Shown here one piece after another: positions 23,301-32,830 of a stretch of 64,000 bases of DNA; the stretch's first letter is position 1; each line of letters starts with the position of its first letter. A program made the translations under genes and the position numbers. The notes below the pieces were generated by a model, which was not told the DNA's origin, searched no databases, and worked only from the letters and a program-made list of their open reading frames with translations. The stretch is from Apodemus sylvaticus (lineage: Eukaryota; Chordata; Mammalia; Rodentia; Muridae). Location: positions 91,340,824-91,404,823 of the forward strand of contig NC_067474.1 in NCBI RefSeq assembly GCF_947179515.1, in the 5' to 3' direction.

Positions 23301-24726
23301 GCACTGAAACGATCTGGTCCTGTGCTTTTTTTGGTTGGAAGACTTTCTATGACTCTTTCTATTTCTTTAGGCATTATGGGACTGTTTAGATGATCTATTT
23401 GGTCCTGATTTAATTTTGGTATTTGGTATCTGTCAAGGAAAGTGTCCATTTCCTCCAGATTCTCCAGTTGTGTTTCGTATAGGCTCTTGTAGTAGGATCT
23501 GATGATTTTTTTTGTATTTCCTCATTTTCTGTTTTTATATCCCCCTTTTCATTTCTAAGTTTGTTACTTTGGATACTTTCTCTGTGCCCTTTGGTCAGTC
23601 TGACCAAGGGTCTATCTATCTTGTTGATTTTCTCAAAGAACCAGCTCCTGGATTCGTTGATTCTTTGTATGGTTCTCTTTGTTTTCAATTGATTGATTTC
23701 AGCCCTGAGTTTGATGATTTCCTGTCTTCTATTCCTCCTGGGTGAATTGGCTTCTTTTTGTTCCAGGACTTTCAGGTGTGTCGTTAAGCTGCTAGTATAT
23801 GCTCTCTCCATTTTCTTTTTGGATGCACTCAGGGCTATGAGTTTTCCTCTTAGCACTGCTTTCATTGTGTCCCAAAGATTTGGGTATGTTGTGTCTTCAT
23901 GTTCATTAAATTCTAAAAAGTCTCTGATTTCTTTATTTCTTCTTTGGTGAAGGTGTCATTGAGTAGAGTATTATTCAGCCTCCATGTGTATGTGGGCTTT
24001 CTGTTGTTTTTGTTGCTATTGAAAACCACTCTTACACCATAGTGATCTGATAGGAGGCATGGGATTAGTTTGATCGTCTTATATTTGTTGAGGTCTTCCT
24101 TGTGACCAATTATATGGTCGATTTTGGAGAAGGTACCAAGAGGTGCTGAGAAAAAGGTATAGGGCGCTTTTAGGTGAAATGTTCTATAAATATCAGTCAA
24201 ATCCAATTGGTCCAAAACTTCAATTAGTTTTACTGTGTCCCTGTTTAGTTTCTGTTTTCCCGATCGGTCCATTGAGGAGAGTGGAGTTTTGAAGTCCCCC
24301 ACAATTATTGTGTTATGTGCAATGTGTGCTTTGAGCTTTAGTAAAGTTTCTTTTATGAATGAGGGTGCCCTTGCATTTGGCGCATAGATGTTCAGAATTG
24401 AAAGTTCTTTGTGGATTTTTCCTTTGACCAGCAAGAATTGTCCTTTTGTATCTCTTTTGATGACTTTAGGTTGAAAGTCAATTTTATCTGATATTAGAAT
24501 TGCTACTCAGGCTCATTTCCAGAGACCATTGGCTTGTAAGATTGTCTTCCAGCCTTTTACTCTAAGGTAGTTTTTATCTTTGACACTGAGGTGTGTCTCC
24601 TGTATGCAGCAAATTGTAGGGTCCTCTTTACGTATCCAGTCTGTTAGTCTATGTCTTTTTATTGGGGGAATTGAGACAATTGATATTAAGAGATATTAAG
24701 GAATAGTGATTATTACTTCCTGTCAT
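20392..24726 (-). pseudogene. L1 copy 2 ORF2, broken and interrupted by a nested L1
   Basis: The start codon is at 24726-24724 (complement), by alignment to copy 3, and the stop is at 20394-20392. The endonuclease domain is at about 24700-24000. The motif that is normally GDFNT reads GDFKT at about 24283-24297, so the Asn expected in the active site is Lys. The reverse transcriptase FADD core is intact at 22629-22640. The C-terminal cysteine motif lies around 20770-20830. In-frame stops occur near 24500, frame changes occur at about 23930 and 23450, and the nested L1 splits the thumb/C-terminal region. The product would be a nicking endonuclease-reverse transcriptase, not functional here. Confidence 0.92.
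21560..22096 (-). mobile_element. Nested 5'-truncated L1 inside ORF2 of copy 2
   Basis: At 21558 the ORF2 text of copy 2 (CCATGCAG) is interrupted by poly-T and an L1 3' UTR and ORF2 C-terminus in the same orientation. At 22097 the ORF2 text resumes (GCTCTGTAGTATTG). The intact text in copy 1 and copy 3 has TTTTTAACACTATT between these two points. The insert therefore begins at a canonical TTTTT/AA endonuclease site, and AACACTATT has been lost instead of duplicated. The insert contains only the last part of ORF2 and the 3' UTR. Confidence 0.88.
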
Positions 24727-24787
24727 TTTTGATGTTCTTTTTATATTTGAGTGGTTATCTTCTTTTGGGTTTGATGAAGGAAGGTAA

Positions 24788-25706
24788 CTATCTTGTTTTT
24801 TCCAGGGTGTAGTTTCCCTCCTTGTATTGGAGTTTTCCTCCTATTATTCTTTGCAGAGCTGGGTTTGTGGAAAGATATTGTGTAAATTTGGTTTTGTCAT
24901 GGAATATCTTAGTTTCTCCATCTATGGTGAGTGAGAGTTTTGCTGGGTTTAGTAGTCTTGACTGACATTTGTGTTCTCTTAGAGTCTGCATGAGATCTGC
25001 CCAGGATCTTCTAGCTTTCATGGTCTCTGGTGAGAAGTCTGGTGTGATTCTGATAGGTCTTCCTTTATATGTTACTTGGCCTTTTTCTCTTGCTGCCTTT
25101 AATATTCTTTCTTTGTTTAGTGCATTTGTGGTTTTGATTATTATGTGACTGGAGGTATTTCTGCTCAGGTCCAGTCTGTTTGGAGTTCTGTAGACTTCTT
25201 GTATATTCATAGGCATCTCTCTCTTTAAGTTGGGAAAGTTTTCTTCCATAATTTTGTTGAAGATGTTTTCTGGCCCTTTCTGTTGTAAATCTTCACTCTC
25301 ATCTATACCTATAATCCTTAGGTTTATAGGTTAAATCCTTCCTTCTCATTGTATCCTGGATTTCCTGGATGTTCTGGGATACAAGCTTTTATCATTTTGC
25401 ATTTTCTTTGACAGTTGAGTCAATGATTTCTATGGTATCTTCAGCATCTGAGATTCTTTCTTCCATCTCTTGTATTCTGTGGTTTATATTTGCATCTATG
25501 GCCCCTGATTTCTTCTCAAGGTTTTCTATCTCCAAAGTTGTCTCCTTTTGTGATTTCTTAGTTGTTTCTACTTCTGTTTTTAGATACAGGATGGTTTTGC
25601 TCAGTTCCATCATTTGTTTGTTTGTGTTTTCCTGTAATTCTTTAAGAGATTTTTGTGTTTCTTCTTTCATGACTTTTGTTGACTCAAGTTCTCCTGTATT
25701 TCTTTA

Positions 25707-25757
<51 letters not shown>

Positions 25758-26059
25758 CTTTCTTCTTTATTGGCTTCTATGTCTTCGGCCTTATTCTCCT
25801 GCATTTCTTTAAGTGATTTTTGTGTTTCCATTATACGGGTTTCTAGCTTATTCCTGTTCCCCTGTATTTCTTTAAGAGATTCATTTATGTCCTTTTTGTG
25901 TTCTTCTAGCAGCATCATGACCAGTGATTTTAAATCCAAACCTTGTTTCTCTTGTGTGTTGGCATAACCAGGACTTGCTGATGTTGGAGAGTTTGGTTCA
26001 GATGCTGCCATATTGCCTAGATTTCTGTTAGTAGTGTTCCTGCATTTGCCCTTTGCCAT
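24788..26059 (-). pseudogene. L1 copy 2 ORF1, frameshifted, with a 47-base homopolymer
   Basis: ATG at 26059-26057 gives MAKGKCRN; the stop is at 24790-24788. The coiled-coil half contains a run of 47 A on the coding strand (poly-T 25709-25755 on the plus strand) in the position where copies 1 and 3 read only about six A, encoding a poly-Lys stretch. Just downstream the frame is lost at about 25690, and the rest of the coiled coil reads in a second frame (25670-25392). The C-terminal RNA-binding half is readable at 25249-24788. In L1 this protein is the RNA-coating trimer. This copy cannot make it whole. Confidence 0.92.
25709..25755 (+). repeat. Poly(T)47, i.e. poly(A) inside L1 ORF1
   Basis: Uninterrupted homopolymer of 47 T on the plus strand, inside the coiled-coil coding region of copy 2. 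Confidence 0.97.
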
Positions 26060-27088
26060 CTTGTTCTCTGGAGCTAGTTGGTCTTGTCTCTGACTTATGT
26101 TTCAGCCTCCTGAGAGGTTCTAGGGCTATTTCTGCAACACTGGATGGCAGGGTTTTCCCTGTTGCAGATTGCTGATGTGCTGTCCTCCTCTTGTGTGCCC
26201 TTGCAGCCCTAGGGTGCTTTGCCCCAGATTGTGTCTGTGAACCAGATGGTGCCCGTTTGCTCCTTCAGGGAGTGCTGAGGGTGTATGCTGCAGGGACATT
26301 TTCTGCATGCTGATCACTCTGCTGGGCAGTGGAACTCCCAACCGGGTTGGTGCCCACGAGGCTAGCCTAGCTGCTCAGGCCCTGAGTTTAGGCAAAAGCC
26401 TGGCAGGCCAATGTCTGAGCAAAGTTCCCCTCAGCTGTGAGTGTTAATTGGGTCTGTCAGGTGGCCAGGATGGAGGTGTTTGCACACTCCCTGAGAGTGC
26501 TGGGAGAGTCTGCTGGGCTAACAACCTCCTGGCTGGGTGGGCACACAGATGGCCCACCGAGCAGCCCAGGGCCTGCGGGCAGTCCAGGTCCTGTTGGGCC
26601 TAGACCCCTGCTATGTTAGCCTCCGGCTATGCCTGTTATCCGGTTTGGTTTTGCCTACTAGGACTCTCTGGCTTCCCCGTAGGCAAAATGGTGGTGTGCG
26701 CACTGGCCCAGGCAAACAACCTCCTGGCCGGGTTTGCACACCGGTGCCCGCACCCCCCCCCCCCACCAGCCCAGTGCCTGGGTGCAGGCCAACGCCCGTC
26801 AGGCTTAGACCCCTGCGATGTTCGTCTCTAGTTACATTTGCGTACCTCAGTCTTTCTGATCTCTCTGGTGTCTGAGAACCAAGATGGAGGCCAGTCTCTC
26901 ATAACTAACTGGTGGGAGACAGAGTTCTGATGTGGATTCTGAGTGGTGAAAGGCAAGGTAAATCCTCCTCTGCTTGCAGCCTGGCTGGCCAGTGATGGCC
27001 AGTGGTCGTGAGCGCAGGGTCTGCCTGGACCCTGTCAGCTTGGTTCCACTGCTGATGGCCCTTCCTCTGGAGCAGCCGCTGCTGCTCA
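26060..27088 (-). promoter_or_regulatory. L1 copy 2 5' UTR with GC-rich monomer-like units of about 195 bp
   Basis: AACAACCTCCTGGC occurs at 26520 and at 26715, a period of 195 bp. Both units continue to TAGACCCCTGC followed by ATGTTNG-like text (about 26608 and 26809). The unit spacing resembles the tandem monomers known from mouse L1 promoters. A C12 run interrupts one unit at 26753-26764. The part from 26880 to 27088 is not repeated in the window; it is assigned to the element only because the probable TSD lies at 27089. Confidence 0.75.
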
Positions 27089-27100
27089 TCTTTGTAATTC
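27089..27100. repeat. Probable TSD of L1 copy 2 (right)
   Basis: TCTTTGTAATTC pairs with 20133-20144 (one mismatch). It marks the 5' end of the element. Confidence 0.65.
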
Positions 27101-27371
27101 TTATGATAGAGGTACCAGGTAGTCTGATGACAGGTTGACAGGGACAGCATATCATAGTGTAAATGAAGTGTGCCTCTGTGTGTATGACTCAAAAGAGGGG
27201 TGCATCATTTGTTCTGTTGTCTTTACTCATTAAACAACCTGAATTTTATGATACCATGTTGTAACAATCATCTACTGATTGGCTCCTAACTTAATATAAT
27301 AAACCCATAGGTATTAACATCTTATTTCCCTAAATAAATCATATATAAAACTGGGCCAAAGTTTGTCCTGG

Positions 27372-27381
27372 AGAGATGGTG

Positions 27382-27388
<7 letters not shown>
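27372..27388. repeat. Left TSD of the ID element
   Basis: AGAGATGGTGGTTCTTT is identical to 27503-27519, a perfect 17-bp direct repeat. Confidence 0.97.
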
Positions 27389-27428
<40 letters not shown>

Positions 27429-27502
27429 AGGGCTGAGGACTGAACCCAGGGCCTTGTGCTTGCTAGGCAAGCGCTCTACCACTGAGCTAAATCCCCAACC
27501 CC
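27389..27502 (-). mobile_element. ID SINE (BC1/tRNA-Ala-derived)
   Basis: On the minus strand it reads GGGGTTGGGGATTTAGCTCA, then the GCGCTTGCCTAGCAAGC block, and ends in a poly(A) tail (poly-T 27389-27424). The internal RNA polymerase III promoter is visible: box A TAGCTCAGTGG (complement of 27479-27489) and a box B-like GGTTCAGTCC (complement of 27440-27449). It is nearly identical to the ID consensus I know and has a perfect TSD, so the insertion is recent. ID elements are most abundant in rat. Confidence 0.97.
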
Positions 27503-27519
27503 AGAGATGGTGGTTCTTT
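27503..27519. repeat. Right TSD of the ID element
   Basis: AGAGATGGTGGTTCTTT, identical to the left copy. Confidence 0.97.
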
Positions 27520-30138
27520 ATCTGCACAAGTAAGCTGTAAAGCATCTCTAAGCTGGGCATAGACTGAAAGGCACTCTTTTATACTGTGTGAAGTAATTCA
27601 AAGCAGGACACACAGTATTCTTTCCTCACTAAAATAAATTATGAATGATTTATTGAAGAAAATGTGTAAAAATACATTGCATTTGTAGTAGTAATGATAT
27701 AACACACTTCTCACAAAGCATGCATTCAGGCTTTTTTAAAATAAGGAAGTCATAAAATATTAAAGACTTATAATTATTATTCTAGAAACAAATATTCCCA
27801 TAGTCGGATAGTGACTTATAGTAGATTCTCTTTAGGATTTAAACAATTCCAAAAGAAAGATGTTATATTTTTTTAAAATTCAATCCAGATTTTGCTGCTT
27901 ACACATTTTATTTTTTTTCTAGATGATAAAAATTTAAGGAATTTTGTGGGACAAATTTGTGATTGCCATTAGGTTTCTGTACATTGAAAGGGAGTATGCA
28001 ACATAAGGCTATATAAAATTGTATTCTGAGTCTGTTTAAAGTATTTTTAACTTCCTTTAGAGTTTAAAGTTTACACATCTCAGCCTGCCAAAAGAAAATT
28101 CATTTTTTTGAAAAATTCTTACCACCAGAAAACTAAAAATTTTGTTCATATTTTTATGAACCAATCACAAACATTTAATGAAGTGTTCCTTTAAAAAAAA
28201 CTGTTATTTTTGAATGTTCTAGAATCTCTGTGATTGGGATTAAACAAATGTCTTTTATGCCTGGCTATTTCACATAGTATAAGCTTTTTTCCTTATAGAT
28301 AATGATCACGTATCTATTAAGGATATTGTACTGTAGACAGTGTATTGAAAGGTACTGATCAGTTTCTTTAATTATGATCTTAGAACCATTATTGATGTAC
28401 TGTGGGGTTGATCAACTATTCACCAATTATATATATTTAAGGTTTTTACCAATTATAAAATTTAATTTTAATATGCAGTATGAATGAAGAATTTAATTTC
28501 ACAGTATACTCAAAGATACTGACTTATTTCAGAATTCATGAGAAGTGGGAGCTTTGTGTATGTTGGAGGCATTCAAGCATGAGGGGCTATAACTCAGGAC
28601 TTACAATGCTAGAATCACTTGATCACAGAAAGTTTCCACTTAGTCTAGAAATATCTTTGAGCTGTCTTGAAAATTTGGTGCATGAATTTCATAGTTCATA
28701 GAGAACATTTGTTTACACGTAGAGGTTTTATTTTTATGATTTTATAGGTAGACACTTAAGAGAAAAAACAGAAATCAGAGGTGCCATGAATAGAGTGGAT
28801 CATAAAGATGGGACATCAGTGGGCTGTCTCTTCAGGACATGTGTACAGCATGTAGGAGAGAAATTATGTTGAGACACAAGGTAAGTCTGTCAATCGTTTT
28901 GATCCTGTTGTGAGCTGTCCTTGTGCCTCTCCTTACTGAGTACTTGTACTTCAGTTCTAGGCACACCTTTGAAGGGTGCATTCATCTGTGAGAGTCCTAG
29001 TTGACAGGCTAGCTGCATGCAAAGGAGATAAAGATTCTGCAAGGGGAGGGAAGATCAAGTCAGGTAATGGTGCTTAGGGGATTTCCACATCCCTAGCAAC
29101 CAAGTGCTTCTTTATTTATTCAAGTTTCATAGAACAAAAAGACAGACTAATGATTATCCAAGAAGTACAGATTATGTTTTGATTTTTCATTACATGTCTA
29201 GGGTTACAAGTTCAGTCACAATTAGAAAATACAAAAAGAACAGATTTTCTTTTTATTATCAGTCTTATAACTCCAATTTAAAGAATCTACAGAATGTCTC
29301 CTCTAAAGCAAACACATTGGTTATATGACAGCCTGCTTTTAGGATGAAAGTGTTTGCAGTTTAAATCACTTTAGACAAACAGAAAGTATGTGACCAGGTC
29401 TTTTATGAATAAGCAAATACCAATACCTAACTTCTTTTACTTAATGTTTCATCATCTTAGTCTGTTATACTTACTGAGTTCTATTCCTCCAGGGGTGTAC
29501 CCTGTATGAATCCCTATCTTCAAACTACATTTTCAATGAATTCTAAACGTATAGTTAAAAAAGGCCTTGAATCTGTAACTTTTCTCCTGGCCAGTCAGTT
29601 TGTTCATTATCTCTGTTTACCCTGTACCAATTACACTGTTTGAGTTTGCTCAGGGAGAGATAACCCAAGAAGAATCCTGGAGTAATGGCCTCATCTAACT
29701 ATGTGCTCATCTGTGCTAAAGATCTCGAGGCCACTTCAAAATAGTGGCCAGATGAAGTTATTATTAGGATACTCCTAAAAAAGACTCGACAAAATTTTCT
29801 TAGGAAACGACATAAAATGAACCCTAATGCAGAAAGTCCCAAAGAATGCAACATGCAAAGACCAAAACCCAGGTTAAAAACAGAATGGCCACAATTGCAA
29901 CAATCAGCTCAACTTTGCTGGAACAGTGTCTAATGATTGCGTTGGATTTGTGACTCTTGCCTATTCCAGTGGATGGGGCTGTGTCACATATCCTCAAATC
30001 AGCAAATATATAAAGTTTATGAAAATGAGAAAAATGACCAGGAAGTACCTTTCTTAATATTTCTTGCTTTTCTGGCCTCTGACCAGAACAGAAGCAAAAT
30101 GTTTTTTTCTGAAATTCCTGGGAATTGTATTGTAGACT
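27520..30138. other. 2.6 kb without a recognised feature
   Basis: AT-rich sequence without SINE, LINE or LTR similarity that I can name. Open frames here (for example 28480-28701, 29104-29328, 29937-30149) are short and show no domain. Confidence 0.45.
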
Positions 30139-30140
30139 CT

Positions 30141-30186
30141 TTAAATTAAATTAAATTAAATTAAATTAAATTAAATTAAATTAAAT
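30141..30186 (+). repeat. (TTAAA)n pentanucleotide microsatellite
   Basis: About nine units directly abut the 3' end of the minus-strand L1 at 30187, so it probably grew from that element's poly(A) tail. Confidence 0.95.
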
Positions 30187-30590
30187 TTTTATTAACTAAT
30201 ATTTTTTACACTCCAGTCACTGTCCCTCTACCTGTCTGCTCTCCAACAGCTCCTTATCCCATTCTTCCTTTCCCATCTCCCACCTTCCAGTGTTGCCTAT
30301 TTCCATTCTTTCTGCTGGCCCTCAGGGCTTCAGTCCTGCCCTCGCCCAAAAAAAACATGATCATGTTCTCCCTCTCCCCTCCCCCTCTAGTCTCCCACAC
30401 AATTCCCTCCCTCCTTATGCCCTCCTCCCACGTCCCACCCCCCATCGTGATAGCTTTCTTCTCAATTCCAAGTGGGATTAAAACATCTTCACTTGGACTC
30501 TTTGGCTTGTAAACCTTGTTGAGTTCTGTGGATTTATTCTGGGTATACTTTTTTTGGCTAATATCCATTTATTAGTGAGTAAATATAGAT
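30187..30590 (-). mobile_element. L1 3' end (3' UTR plus last ORF2 codons), old
   Basis: On the minus strand the segment has a short stretch of ORF2 C-terminus (complement of GGCTAATATCCATTTATTAG, 30556-30575) followed by a purine-rich 3' UTR. The plus strand shows the matching CT-rich text. It is more diverged than the full-length copies. Confidence 0.75.
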
Positions 30591-30654
30591 GAAAAGAGTC
30601 TACCACCACTGCCTGGTCTACACCACTGCCTAATTATTTTATATTTATAGATTT

Positions 30655-30812
30655 TTTTTCTGAATTTGTGTCTGTACCACATAGATGCCAAGTGTCCACG
30701 GAGCCTCAGTACTGGAGTGACAGTTCTGAGCTGCTATGAGAGTGTTAGGACTCGAACTGGAAGAACAGCTGGTGTTATTAACCATTGATCCCTCTCTCCA
30801 CCCAAACCCCTG
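30655..30812 (-). mobile_element. B3-type SINE, minus strand
   Basis: The reverse complement begins with a GTGGAGAGAGGGATCAATGG head, corresponding to the B2/B3 tRNA-like head (GGAGAGATGGCTCAGNGG). It continues with the diverged box B (CCAGTTCGAGTCC, complement of about 30750) and the GCTCACAAC-like middle block. It is strongly diverged and lacks a clear TSD. Confidence 0.65.
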
Positions 30813-31754
30813 TAGTCTGCTTTTCACACTTTTTAGTGCAAACTACATACTATTAGTTTTAAAATGAAAAAAAAAAACCTTCTGGATTTGTGTGGAAGAT
30901 TTCTAGTGTTTTGACTTTCACTCTGATTATAATTTCTAGCTTTCTTTTTATTGATTAATGAATTTCAGATATGTACATATTTATCTTATTTTTTCTGCAA
31001 CTTATTTTTCTAGATGAAAACCTTTCTACTTATTCACACTATCCTTGTATTTGTGGTTGTATGCCATGTCTGTTCAGGTTTTTATTTGTTTGTTTTAAGT
31101 GTGTCTACCTTTTTTTTTTCATCATCGTGGAATGTCTGTAATGCACAGAAATGTCAACTGGACACATTGCATGTGCAATAACTCCCTACATGGGAAACTT
31201 CATGTGCTTTCTGTTGTTGTATTTGAATTTACATTAAGTTCCTGAACTATCTTGTCTCCATCTCTTGAATATCAAAGCACCATTGTTTATGGATTCATAA
31301 CCTTAATTCAAATCAGATATTACTTTTTTCTTTACTTGCACAAGTTTTAAATCACCTTATACTATTATATCTTGCAGGCAGGACACCATTGTAGATGGGA
31401 GGGCTTGTAGAAGTGTTGATTTCTATGCTTTTCTTAGGTTTTTACCAAAGAAACAAGAACATATGAGTAAAGACTCTAAGTAGGCACCAGCATAGGAGTT
31501 GTGTCTTCAGAAAAAGGAGCTTGCCACAAGTTTGTGGAGAGTAATCTATTGTCTTAGCAACAGCTTGGGTTGTTTGGGGATTTTCATGAGATGCCTTTGG
31601 TCAACTCAATTAAGTGTAACACACGTCATTTGGACAATTGGACAGGTACATATCTGTCATACCCACTCTTTGATGATTGAGGTTGCTTTCATATGGGAAT
31701 ATATTGTAAGAAGCTTGTACTGTATCAGTTGTCCATACTATTCCTCAAATGATC
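30813..31754. other. No feature recognised
   Basis: AT-rich sequence. The ORF at 31499-31759 shows no known domain. Confidence 0.45.
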
Positions 31755-32055
31755 ATTGATTTTAGTAGTCTATCCCTGTATTCCTCCCTTGTTACCCTCT
31801 TCCCTCCCCTCCACACTTAAGTCTCCCCGTTCAACCCCAAATTGTCAAGTCATAACTATGTATTCTATTTCCTTTTCATAGGTCTGTCTATCTAGCCACC
31901 CCAGGCCCTAACTCTGTATGTATGCAGTTCATTGGATTGTAGCTTTTACAATTAACTCAATATTTAATATCCACATATCAAAAACATAAACCATATTCTT
32001 GCTTGAGTCTGGGTTACTTCACTCAGAATAATTTGTTTTTCTAATTTTGTGTATT
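31755..32055 (-). mobile_element. Old L1, 3' UTR and ORF2 end (left part of a split element)
   Basis: CT-rich sequence at 31760-31830, then ATTTAATATCCACATATCA (31961-31979) and GAGTCTGGGTTACTTCACTC (32005-32024), which are the reverse of the L1 ORF2 end. It appears to continue at 32633 after an inserted younger 3' UTR. Confidence 0.6.
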
Positions 32056-32074
32056 TAAATACAAATTTTAGTGT

Positions 32075-32632
32075 TTCATTTTTATTTTATTTTATTAGAT
32101 GTTTTCTTTATTTTCATTTCAAATGTTATCCCCTTTCCTTGTTCTGACTCCCCCAAACCTCCTAACCTTTCCTCTTCCCCCTGCTTCTATGAGGGTATTT
32201 CCTCACCCACCCAACCACTCCCAGTTCCATGGCCTGGCATTCCTCTAAACTGGTGAATTGAGCCTCTACAAAACCAAGGGTCTCTTTCCCCATTGATGCC
32301 CAACCAAAGCCATCCTCTGCTACACATGCAGCTGGAGCCATTGTTCTGTCCATATGCACTCTTTGGTTGGTAGTATAGTCCCCGGGAGCTCTGGGCATGG
32401 GGTCTGGTTGGTTGATATTGTTCTTCATATGGGGTTGCAAACACCCTCAGATCCTTCAGGCCTTTCTCTAACTCCTCCATTGGGGACACCATGCTCAGTC
32501 CAAAGATTGGCTGCAAGCTTCAGCCTTTGTCAGGCTCTGGCAGAGCCTCTCAAGGGACAGCTATATCAGGCTTCTATCAGCATGCATTTCTTGGCATCTC
32601 AAATATTGTCTGCATTTGGTGACCATACATGT
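32075..32632 (-). mobile_element. L1 (Lx) 3' UTR-only insertion
   Basis: On the plus strand the text TTTCATTTCAAATGTTATCCC (about 32112) followed by an extended CT-rich block is the reverse of an Lx-type L1 3' UTR with a degenerate poly-T start. It resembles the 3' UTR of the element at 35985. It has no ORF2 and sits between two parts of an older L1. Confidence 0.75.
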
Positions 32633-32830
32633 CATTTTTTTAATGGCTGAGAATTATTAAATTGTTTAAATGCACTACATTTCTTTATTCATTCATATGT
32701 GGAGGGGAATCTGGATCATTTCCAATTCCCGAATATTATAGAGAATCAGTGAACAGGTTTGAGCATGCTTTACTCTGGCATGATCAAACACCCTTTGGGC
32801 ATATGCCAATGATTGGTATAGATACGCTTT
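32633..32830 (-). mobile_element. Old L1 ORF2 fragment (right part of a split element)
   Basis: TTAATGGCTGAGAATTATTA at about 32640 and ATCTGGATCATTTCCAATTC at about 32709 are diverged forms of the L1 ORF2 end in reverse, upstream in L1 coordinates of the part at 31755-32055. Confidence 0.6.

Larger units (their letters stand above)
20145..27088 (-). mobile_element. Full-length L1 retrotransposon, copy 2, with a nested L1
   Basis: On the minus strand: 5' UTR of about 1 kb (27088-26060), ORF1 (26059-24788), ORF2 (24726-20392), 3' UTR and poly(A) (poly-T at 20145-20151). Removing the nested 537-bp L1 at 21560-22096 leaves about 6.4 kb. The 3' UTR is the G-rich type shared with copy 3 and the element at 3796. 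The 5' UTR is GC-rich and made of units of about 195 bp, unlike copies 1 and 3. The flanking repeat TCTTT(A/G)TAATTC supports insertion by target-primed reverse transcription. Both ORFs are broken. Confidence 0.9.

Noticed and set aside
26905..27192. 95-codon minus-strand ORF in GC-rich sequence upstream of the L1 monomers, considered as a possible exon or processed pseudogene
   Set aside because: I recognise no domain, it overlaps what the TSD evidence makes the L1 5' UTR, and no splice or start context stands out.
20130..27225. Nine-base repeat TTGTCTTTA at 20130 and 27217 as the TSD of L1 copy 2
   Set aside because: It is separated from the poly-T by several bases. The TCTTT(A/G)TAATTC pair at 20133 and 27089 is longer and directly abuts the tail.
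28900..29060. Moderately GC-richer patch considered as a possible exon or conserved element
   Set aside because: No open frame, splice-site pair or family resemblance that I can support.
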